This document shows positions 16,011-22,321 of a DNA stretch of 28,074 nt, piece after piece. Positions within the stretch are counted from its first letter, which is position 1. The number at the start of each line of letters is the position of its first letter. Made by a program: the position numbers and the translations under genes. The DNA is from CAZSSM01 sp964609385 (GTDB lineage Bacteria > Planctomycetota > Planctomycetia > Isosphaerales > Isosphaeraceae), in assembly GCA_964609385.1 (NCBI GenBank), contig CAZSSM010000085.1, forward strand, positions 1 through 28,074, read 5' to 3'. Under the pieces are notes generated by a model. That model made no database searches. It saw only the letters and a program-made list of their open reading frames with translations, and was not told the origin of the DNA.

Positions 16011-16848
16011 GATCTTCAGGGCCTGAACTCGTGAGGGGAATGAGGAAAACACCCCTTCCCGGACGAACCGACCGAACCAAAAGGCTTGGTCGGCTTCGAC
16101 CTTCACCCAAGGAGGGCGCGAAGCGCAGGGCGATCGATGGCATGTGATGCACGTCGAGGAAGGAGTCGCCGCTTGTTCTTAGAACACGAACGCGCGGCCG
16201 CAAGAGATGCGCTGTGAATTTGGCCGTGAGTGATGTGATGCAGCACCGACTGATGGGGAGGGGCGTCCATTCAGCGCCGGCGATGACATCGCATCGGAAG
16301 CGAGGCCCTAGGCTGAGATGAGAGCCCGGCTTTTTCAAGAACAATTTGGTTCATATCGTCAAAAATCAACATTCGTGCAGGATTCAACGACATTTCTATC
16401 CAGATGCTTCTATAACACACAGGCCACCGTGCATTCCCCGCATTGTGCTCGCCGCAATGCATGGATCATCGCGGCCAATCGTCAACACAAGGTTGACCCC
16501 GCCCATTTGGACAGAAATAGGGCCATCCTCCGAGCCCGCAAGGTGTCAGAGTCCCACCAATCCCCAGAACATATCGAGACCTTGACGCGATGTGGTCTCG
16601 TAGGGACAGGTGCTCATTAAGACTGGATCGCCAACTATACAACGGAACCTAGCCATTTTAACGACGGTTATTTCCCAATCATCCCCTGCAGACCCCAAGG
16701 CGTCGTCACCTCAGGTTCGGAGTGCGATGGACAACAGACCCGCCCTGATCGTCCCGTAGGCCTCCCCCTCGGATCGGGGTCAGATCGTTTGGGCCCGAAA
16801 GAAACGAGTCTGTGCATGTCTCGGCCGCGACCGGCTTGATCTTATCGG
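16011..16848. other. Long non-coding, relatively AT-rich intergenic stretch
   Basis: About 840 nt lie between the protease start and the pyrophosphatase stop. Open frames here are short and match nothing I recognise. The part 16320-16700 is visibly richer in A and T than its surroundings. It contains small inverted repeats such as GTTCTTAGAAC (16175-16185) and GCATTG/CAATGC (16440-16460). It must include the promoter and leader of the protease gene, but I cannot name a -10/-35 pair with confidence. Confidence 0.5.
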
Positions 16849-17400
16849 TCAGGAGAAGGTGAACCCGCGACGTCGATGCTCGCTGTATCGCTCCAGGGAG
16901 CCTTGGATGATCGGGAAGGCATTTTCGGCCGGCTGGATCTGCTCAACTTCGACCATCTTGCCCTCCAGGTTCTTATAGTCCTGGAAGAAGCGCCGAAGCA
17001 TCATGAGCCGGTGCTGTGGCAGTTCATCGGGATTCTCGCACTTGTTGAAGCTGGGATCATCGGTGGCCACCGAGAGGATCTTGTGGTCGGGCTTGCCCGA
17101 GTCGATCATCGACATCAGGCCGATGGTCCGCGCCCGGACCAACGTCATCGGCGCCAGTCCTTCCTGGCACAACACCAGGACGTCGAGCGGGTCGTCGTCC
17201 TCGGCCAGGGTCTGGGGGATGAACCCGTAGTTGGCCGGATAATAGACCGCGGAATAAAGGACCCGATCCATCCGGAGTAGGCCGGTCTTCTTATCCAATT
17301 CGTACTTAATGTTGGAGCCCATCGGGATCTCAACGACCGCCTCGAAGACGGCCGGCAATCCCTCTCCAGGCGTCACATCGTGCCAAGGGTGAAACGGCAT
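16849..17400 (-). CDS. ppa: Family I inorganic pyrophosphatase
   Basis: A 183-residue soluble pyrophosphatase that hydrolyses PPi to two phosphates and so pulls biosynthetic reactions forward. The family I signature DDDPLDV is at 68-74. The substrate-side residues KYELDKKTGLLRMDRVL (32-48) and the YPANYGFIPQT segment (54-64) are present, as is the late DYKNLEGK (141-148). The length matches bacterial enzymes. The ATG at 17400 begins where family similarity begins; an in-frame extension to 17511 is Pro/Arg/Ser-rich and unlike the family. It is transcribed alone, divergent from the small protein at 17851 across about 450 nt. Confidence 0.93.
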   Translation of the reverse strand: MPFHPWHDVTPGEGLPAVFEAVVEIPMGSNIKYELDKKTGLLRMDRVLYSAVYYPANYGFIPQTLAEDDDPLDVLVLCQEGLAPMTLVRARTIGLMSMIDSGKPDHKILSVATDDPSFNKCENPDELPQHRLMMLRRFFQDYKNLEGKMVEVEQIQPAENAFPIIQGSLERYSEHRRRGFTFS

Positions 17401-17850
17401 GGGTCTGGGTCCCGAAGGCTTCGATGGAGGAAAGGTGGAGAGACTCGGCCCGTCGACGGGGTGGTCTCGGCAAGGATTGAGCAGGGCCGATGGGATTCGG
17501 CGACAACCCAATACGGGTCGCGATGCCGAAGGGGGGCCAGGATCGAATCGCTTGCCCGATGAGATCGGAATCGGTTACCGTAGGGGTTTACTCTGACCCT
17601 CTGAGTGTAAACATCTCAGGGTCGAAAGTCCTATCCTTTCCCGGCCAAACTGCCAGGCTGCCGGGGTCTGCGGACGTCGGGAGCTTCCCCCCTTCGTCCG
17701 TGCCGGAACCCGGGCACTCGACGTTCGGGTCCCGAACCCACTGAACGATGAACGCACCGCTTCTCGGGTCAAGCCCTGCAACGTGCGTGCGAGCCGATCG
17801 CCCCGAAGCCTGGCAGGCCGATCACGTGACGCCCTTGCCGAGACACCGAC
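17401..17850. other. Divergent intergenic region between ppa and the small basic protein gene
   Basis: About 450 nt carry no supportable gene. They separate two divergent transcription units and must contain both promoters. The notable element is a pair of overlapping inverted repeats at 17586-17623, listed separately. Confidence 0.5.
17586..17623. promoter_or_regulatory. Overlapping, mutually exclusive inverted repeats
   Basis: Repeat A pairs GTTTAC (17586-17591) with GTAAAC (17607-17612), with two further pairs inside after a T-T mismatch. Repeat B pairs GACCCT+GAG (17595-17605, with a 2-nt bulge) with CTCAGGGTC (17615-17623). One arm of A lies in the loop of B, so both stems cannot form at once. 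This could be an operator, or a leader that switches between two RNA folds. Neither role is shown by the sequence alone. Confidence 0.4.
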
Positions 17851-18081
17851 ATGGCCGACTCTGCGCCAACTCAGCCCGCCGACCCCCGACTAAAGTGGTG
17901 GAAGAAATTCCGCGGCAAGTTTCTGCCCAAAGGTCCGCTCCGCGAACGCTACCGTGAGCTGGAACGGCGCTGGAACTCCGGCGAGGATCAAGGCGGCGTG
18001 ACCGCCGAAGAGCTCGAGCAACTCTATCGCGACTGGAAGGCCGGCCCGCCTCGACGGAACCAGACCAGCCCGTCGGCCTGA
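17851..18081 (+). CDS. Small basic hypothetical protein
   Basis: A 76-residue protein I do not recognise. It starts with a short Ala/Pro-rich stretch, then WWKKFRGKFLPKGPLRERYRELERRWNSG, a charged and probably helical segment. It then has TAEELEQLYRDWKAG, another amphipathic helix, and a short tail. There is no signal peptide or cysteine motif. It lies 158 nt before alanine dehydrogenase on the same strand. It is kept as a gene because its composition is protein-like and the overlapping frames are not, but the ribosome site is weak. Confidence 0.55.
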   Translation: MADSAPTQPADPRLKWWKKFRGKFLPKGPLRERYRELERRWNSGEDQGGVTAEELEQLYRDWKAGPPRRNQTSPSA

Positions 18082-18239
18082 CCCGGTCGGCCGTTGGGCC
18101 GTTCCGGACGATCGCCCACTGGTCTCGTTGGACAACGGTCATGGTCGGGGGTTCGACGCGAACGCCCCGCCGATCACGGAGGAGTCGCTTTGGATCGACT
18201 TCGACTCATCGGATCAGAGGTCTGAGGACATCATCCACG

Positions 18240-19364
18240 ATGATCATCGGTATCCCTCGTGAGATCAAGGGCGACGAATATCGCGTCGGCTTGTTGCCGG
18301 TCGGCGTCGAAGAACTGGTCGCCGGAGGCCACACGGTCCTGGTCGAGACCCAGGCCGGGGCCGGAAGCGGGATCGAGGACGAGCGTTATGCCGAGGTCGG
18401 CGCGACGATCGTGGCCACCGCCGAGGAGGTCTGGGACCAGGCCGACCTGGTGGTCAAGGTCAAGGAACCCCTGGCCGAAGAGTGGCCTCGGATCCGACCC
18501 AGCCAAACCCTCTTCACCTACTTCCATTTCGCCGCCGATCGGGACCTGACCGACGCGTTATTGGAGAGTGGGGCGACGGCCCTGGCCTACGAGACGATCC
18601 GCGACCGGCGCGGGCAACTGCCGCTACTGACCCCCATGAGTGAGGTCGCCGGTCGCATGAGCATCCAAGAGGGTGCGAAATATCTGGAAAAACCGAACAT
18701 GGGTCGGGGCATCCTGCTGGCCGGTGTGCCCGGGGTCGCGCCGGCGGAAATCGCCGTGCTCGGCGGTGGCATCGTCGGCAGCAACGCGGCGAAAGTCGCT
18801 GCCGGCTTCGGGGCCAACGTCCGGATCCTCGACATCAACCTGGAACGACTCCGCTACCTCGACGATATCATGCCGGCCAACGTGACGACCCTCTACTCGG
18901 ATCGCCACACCATCCTGGAGTCGATCGAGCGGGCCGACCTGGTCATCGGCGCCGTGTTGGTGGCCGGGGCGCGGGCGCCCAGGCTGGTCCGCCGCGAGGA
19001 CCTGCCCCGGATGCAGGCCGGCGCCGTCATCGTCGATGTGGCCATCGACCAAGGGGGCTGTATCGAGACCAGTTCCCCGACGACCCATCAGGATCCGACC
19101 TACTTGGTCGAGAACGTCGTCCACTACTGTGTGGCCAACATGCCCGGCGCCGTCGGGCGGACCAGCACTTTCGCGCTGACCAACGTCACCCTACCCTACA
19201 TCCTCAAGATCGCCCGCCAAGGCTGGCGCGGCCTGGCCGCCCAGGATCCCGGCTTCGCCGAAGGGATCAACATCCACCACGGACAGGTGACCCATCGCGC
19301 CGTCGCCGAGACCTTCGGATTGACCTACGTACCTTGGGATGCCGATCTGGCGACCGCCGTCTGA
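18240..19364 (+). CDS. ald: Alanine dehydrogenase
   Basis: A 374-residue enzyme that interconverts L-alanine and pyruvate plus ammonia with NAD. Seen: MIIGIPREIKGDEYRVGL at 1-18 (family signature with R15), VKVKEP (K74) and TYFHFA (H96), matching the substrate lysine and catalytic histidine of characterised enzymes. The NAD-binding VLGGGIVGSNAA follows at 173-184, then VDVAIDQGGCIETS with the conserved Asp. The length is normal for the family. The ATG at 18240 is used because family similarity starts exactly there, with GAGGA 11 nt upstream; the in-frame extension to 18141 is Arg/Ser-rich and not family-like. It is followed after 92 nt by a small acidic protein gene, probably in one transcript. 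Confidence 0.95.
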   Translation: MIIGIPREIKGDEYRVGLLPVGVEELVAGGHTVLVETQAGAGSGIEDERYAEVGATIVATAEEVWDQADLVVKVKEPLAEEWPRIRPSQTLFTYFHFAADRDLTDALLESGATALAYETIRDRRGQLPLLTPMSEVAGRMSIQEGAKYLEKPNMGRGILLAGVPGVAPAEIAVLGGGIVGSNAAKVAAGFGANVRILDINLERLRYLDDIMPANVTTLYSDRHTILESIERADLVIGAVLVAGARAPRLVRREDLPRMQAGAVIVDVAIDQGGCIETSSPTTHQDPTYLVENVVHYCVANMPGAVGRTSTFALTNVTLPYILKIARQGWRGLAAQDPGFAEGINIHHGQVTHRAVAETFGLTYVPWDADLATAV

Positions 19365-19456
19365 AGCGAAGCAAGACGTCAGAACCAACCACCCCCCATT
19401 CACTCCCCCGAACCATGGCCGCGAACCATTAACCCGTTCCGACCAGGACCATTCCC

Positions 19457-19729
19457 ATGAACGACCAACCCGATCCATCGCAGACCCCGGACCTCGGCAT
19501 CGACCAGTCGCACCTGACCACCGAGGTCCAGCTCCAGATGTTCCTCTCGATGCGCGAGCAGAACATCGAGCTGCTCCGACTCGCCGCCGAGATCGCCGGG
19601 TTCTCCGGTGAGGCGCCCGCCACCACCGAGCGCAATCCGGAGGAGGCCCTCCGGAAAGTCTGGGAGGTCTACTCCGAGTTCTACTCCTGGGTCGACCCCG
19701 AAGACGTCCAGGACGACATTGCCGATTGA
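19457..19729 (+). CDS. Small acidic hypothetical protein
   Basis: A 90-residue acidic protein with no family that I recognise. A disordered-looking N-terminus (about 20 residues, Asp/Pro/Gln/Thr-rich) is followed by a probable helix (TEVQLQMFLSMREQNIELL) and a second region, EEALRKVWEVYSEFYSWV. It ends in DPEDVQDDIAD. AGGA lies about 8 nt before the ATG. Its position after ald, with the terminator-like repeats just downstream, suggests that it ends that transcript. No function is proposed. Confidence 0.7.
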   Translation: MNDQPDPSQTPDLGIDQSHLTTEVQLQMFLSMREQNIELLRLAAEIAGFSGEAPATTERNPEEALRKVWEVYSEFYSWVDPEDVQDDIAD

Positions 19730-19789
19730 TATCGCCGATTAATCCCGTCCCAAAGCCGCGACACTTAAACGACGCCCTGCAATCGGGCC

Positions 19790-19812
19790 GCCCCAGACAG
19801 ATCCTTTGGGGC
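19790..19812 (+). terminator. Candidate terminator after the ald unit
   Basis: GCCCCA (19790-19795) and TGGGGC (19807-19812) form a perfect 6-bp stem with an 11-nt loop, 61 nt after the small acidic protein's stop. It is followed by TTCG rather than a T-run. It sits between convergent genes, where a terminator is expected. Confidence 0.45.
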
Positions 19813-19814
19813 TT

Positions 19815-19860
19815 CGATCACGCTCGGTCACTTCGATGGCTCATTTCTTGAGCGTGATCG
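19815..19860 (-). terminator. 11-bp inverted repeat spanning the SDR stop codon
   Basis: CGATCACGCTC (19815-19825) and GAGCGTGATCG (19850-19860) are perfect 11-bp arms with a 24-nt loop. One arm lies in the last codons of the SDR gene and the stop codon falls in the loop. It is most likely a 3'-end structure or terminator between convergent genes. Confidence 0.5.
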
Positions 19861-20566
19861 TTTGTCCGTTCATGTAACCGGCTTCGGGCCGCTGGAGGAG
19901 CCAGAGGAACTCGGCGACCTCCTCGGGCTTCAAGGCTTGTCCTTCGGGGAAGTCCGGGAATAGTCCACGCAGCATTGCCGTCTCGACCGCCCCCAATGCC
20001 AGCGCGACGCAGCGGATCCCGTGCTCGCGGCCTTCGTCGGCGGTCGTCTTCGAGTAAAGGTTGACCCACGCCTTGCAAGCCCCATACACCCCGAGGCCGG
20101 GAAACGGGTCGACCGACGCCAAGGACGAGATGTTCACGATCAGACCGCCCCGCTGACGGCACATCGTCGGCCAGACCGTACGTGTCGACTCGTGGACGGC
20201 CCGGACGTTGACCGCAAGCGTCTCATCGAAACGCTCCGGCTCGTACGAGGCCAACGGCCGGCAATGCGCGAACCCCGCGTTGTTGATCAACACATCGACG
20301 CGCCCCAGCGATTGAATCGACGTCGAGATCCAATCAGCTACCCCTGCCCGATCGGCCACATCGAGCGTTGTGATCAGACAACGGCTCCCCAACGCAATGA
20401 TCTCGTCACGGACCCGCTGCAAAGATTCGGCACGGCGACCGCAGAGGGCGATGTCGTACCCGCCGCGGGCGAACCGCAACGCTGAGGCCCGGCCGACCCC
20501 CGCGCTGCCGCCCGAGATCAGACAGACCGGCCGGTCCGTCGTCGTAGTCGTCGAAGAGATGGACAT
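19841..20566 (-). CDS. Short-chain dehydrogenase/reductase
   Basis: A 241-residue classical SDR. The cofactor motif GGSAGVG is at 19-25, the next strand ends LCGRR (41-45, arginines suggesting NADP preference), NNAG is at 95-98, the catalytic Ser lies in NISSLAS at 145-151, and Y161-x3-K165 (YGACK) completes the site. The substrate cannot be read. The ATG at 20566 follows the YhhQ-type gene by only 15 nt on the same strand, so the two are probably co-transcribed. A role in pteridine or queuosine metabolism is possible from context only. The poly-Thr stretch at residues 5-10 is unusual but harmless. Confidence 0.88.
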   Translation of the reverse strand: MSISSTTTTTDRPVCLISGGSAGVGRASALRFARGGYDIALCGRRAESLQRVRDEIIALGSRCLITTLDVADRAGVADWISTSIQSLGRVDVLINNAGFAHCRPLASYEPERFDETLAVNVRAVHESTRTVWPTMCRQRGGLIVNISSLASVDPFPGLGVYGACKAWVNLYSKTTADEGREHGIRCVALALGAVETAMLRGLFPDFPEGQALKPEEVAEFLWLLQRPEAGYMNGQTITLKK

Positions 20567-20581
20567 GGATGGAGGATCCGG

Positions 20582-21421
20582 TCATCGCGCGGACGTGGAG
20601 TGGGCTTCCGAATCCAACACAGGCGAGTCTACGGTCGACACCCTTTCCAGACCGTCCTGATCCGGACCCCGACCTTTGGCGCGCGGATCAATCTGGAGGT
20701 AGCCCTTGAGGAAGTAGACCAGCGGATAGATCAGCGCTGTGTCGAACAACGCGAAGGCCAGTTTGTAGAGGTACCCATCGCGGATGAACCGGACCAACTG
20801 CGGTGCGATCGGCTGATCCTGATCGACCGGGAGCCCCTTGGCGTAGTAATGTGTAATGAGAATAACAGCGGTAGTATCAACTAATTGGCTGACCATAGTC
20901 GAGCCGTTGTTCCGCAACCAGAGAGCGCGCCCCTTAGTCAAGCGCTTCCAGAAATGATAGAGGTAAACGTCGATAAATTGGGCGATCACGAACGCGATGA
21001 TCGAAGCGGCCACCGCGGCCATGGCCAGATCACGGATCAGGAAGAAGGCCTGCTGGTTCGGTTCGGCATCGGCCGGAGGCCGACCCGGCGGGAGCGAGGC
21101 GCCCAACCAGAAGACGAAGACGATCCAGAAGTTCAACAATACCCCCATCCAGACCACGTTGCTGGCCCGCTTCCGGCCATAGAACTCGCTGATCAGGTCG
21201 GTGCAGAGGAACGTAACCGGATAAGGCAAGACGCCCACGGCCACCCAGACCGTCGCATCATAACCAAGCGCCTGGAAGGGCCCCGAGAGGTTGACGAAAT
21301 GACTGATGCCCAAGATGTTGAGCATCGTCATCGTCCCGAGGAACAGGCCGGCCAGGATCAGGAAGACCCGCTCTCGACGTTCGTGGAGCGGATCGGATGT
21401 ATAGTCGAATTCGGATTGCAT
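20582..21421 (-). CDS. yhhQ: Queuosine precursor transporter (YhhQ/QPTR family)
   Basis: A 279-residue inner-membrane protein of the YhhQ (VUT/QPTR) family, which imports queuine precursors such as preQ0/preQ1 in E. coli. Hydrophobic segments include VFLILAGLFLGTMTML, WVAVGVLPYPVTFL, VVWMGVLLNFWIVFVFWL and AMAAVAASIIAFVIAQF. The family signature TDLISEFYGRKRA is at 74-86. A later YLYKLAFALFDTALIYPLVY forms the last segment. The ATG at 21421 gives the usual N-terminus; a TTG at 21499 is in frame but less likely. The C-terminal tail of about 30 residues is soluble and variable. It is divergent from the PTPS/QueD-like gene by 66 nt and leads the SDR gene by 15 nt. Confidence 0.88.
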   Translation of the reverse strand: MQSEFDYTSDPLHERRERVFLILAGLFLGTMTMLNILGISHFVNLSGPFQALGYDATVWVAVGVLPYPVTFLCTDLISEFYGRKRASNVVWMGVLLNFWIVFVFWLGASLPPGRPPADAEPNQQAFFLIRDLAMAAVAASIIAFVIAQFIDVYLYHFWKRLTKGRALWLRNNGSTMVSQLVDTTAVILITHYYAKGLPVDQDQPIAPQLVRFIRDGYLYKLAFALFDTALIYPLVYFLKGYLQIDPRAKGRGPDQDGLERVSTVDSPVLDSEAHSTSAR

Positions 21422-21487
21422 CGCGCCTAAGACGACAAAGGACGTGGGGACGATCGGGAAGGACGAGGAACTCGGGGCGGACGATCG

Positions 21488-22321
21488 GTGGACGTACAAC
21501 TGACAAGAGAATATCGGCTCACCTGGGGCCGGTCGAGAGGCGATCGGGCCGAGGCGTCGGCAGGTGATCGCGCTGAAGCTCCGCGGAACTCGTGGGCCGG
21601 GACGGGGCCGGCGACAGGGCTCGGGGGCGACGATCGGTTCCTGACCGCCCGCCTGACGGTCGCGGGCCCTCCGGATCCGACGAGCGGATATTTATGTGAT
21701 ATCCGACAGCTCGATCAACTTATGAGGGATCATGTCGAAGGCCCCCTGACCGCCCCTCGACCCGAAGCGCCTCGGACGATCCCTGGATGGACCCGCGACC
21801 TGGCCCACACCCTGACGCGAGTGATGCCCGACGGGCTCCGTTTCCAGCGCCTCGAACTCAGACCAAGTCCGTTCCTCTGGACGGCAGTCACTCCAAAAGA
21901 ACCCAACATGATTCAATATACCGAGCAGTTCGAGTTCGCGGCCGCCCATCGGCTGCACTGCCCGCAGTGGGGCGATGAGCGGAACCGCGATGTCTTCGGC
22001 AAGTGCAACAACCCATACGGCCATGGCCACAACTACGTGCTGGAGGTGACCGTCGACGGCACGCTCCAGGAACCCGATGGACTTCTAATGCCTCCCGGTC
22101 GGCTCGCCGAGGTCGTCAAGCAACGCGTCCTCGAACGGTACGATCACCGCCACCTTAACGAGGAGACCGAGGAGTTTGCCGAGATCAACCCGAGCGTCGA
22201 GAACATCGCCCAGGTCATCTGGCAACGGCTCGAGGGTCATGTGGAGCCGGCCAGGTTGGTCGCCGTCCGGCTCTACGAGACGCCCAAGACTTGGGCCGAG
22301 TATCGACGCTCCGACGGCTAA
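21488..22321 (+). CDS. Tandem PTPS/QueD-family protein with degenerate first domain
   Basis: A 277-residue protein read from a GTG at 21488. The C-terminal part (141-277) is a full 6-pyruvoyl-tetrahydropterin synthase/QueD domain: AAAHRLH (H154), FGKCNNPYGHGHNY (C173, H179, H181), the acid-base pair YDHRHLN (D219, H220), NPSVENI (E238) and LYETPKTWAEY (E264). The N-terminal part looks like a second, decayed copy: GGDDRFLTARLTVAG aligns with GHGHNYVLEVTVDG, DPTSGYLCDIRQLDQL matches the family's next block, and LELRPSPFLWTAV the last strand, but the Cys and zinc histidines are lost. If the first copy is not translated, the ATG at 21908 would give a normal 137-residue enzyme. The CX5HGH spacing is that of biopterin-type PTPS; classical QueD has CX3HGH. 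It is divergent from yhhQ, and its stop overlaps the phosphatase stop by 4 nt. Confidence 0.8.
   Translation: MDVQLTREYRLTWGRSRGDRAEASAGDRAEAPRNSWAGTGPATGLGGDDRFLTARLTVAGPPDPTSGYLCDIRQLDQLMRDHVEGPLTAPRPEAPRTIPGWTRDLAHTLTRVMPDGLRFQRLELRPSPFLWTAVTPKEPNMIQYTEQFEFAAAHRLHCPQWGDERNRDVFGKCNNPYGHGHNYVLEVTVDGTLQEPDGLLMPPGRLAEVVKQRVLERYDHRHLNEETEEFAEINPSVENIAQVIWQRLEGHVEPARLVAVRLYETPKTWAEYRRSDG

Noticed and set aside
16175..16185. GTTCTTAGAAC palindrome as a possible LexA-type box
   Set aside because: The spacing does not match the LexA boxes I know and it occurs once; too short to support.
16318..16620. 100-residue open frame in the AT-richer intergenic stretch
   Set aside because: No recognisable domain, no ribosome site, and cysteine/histidine-rich random-looking composition.
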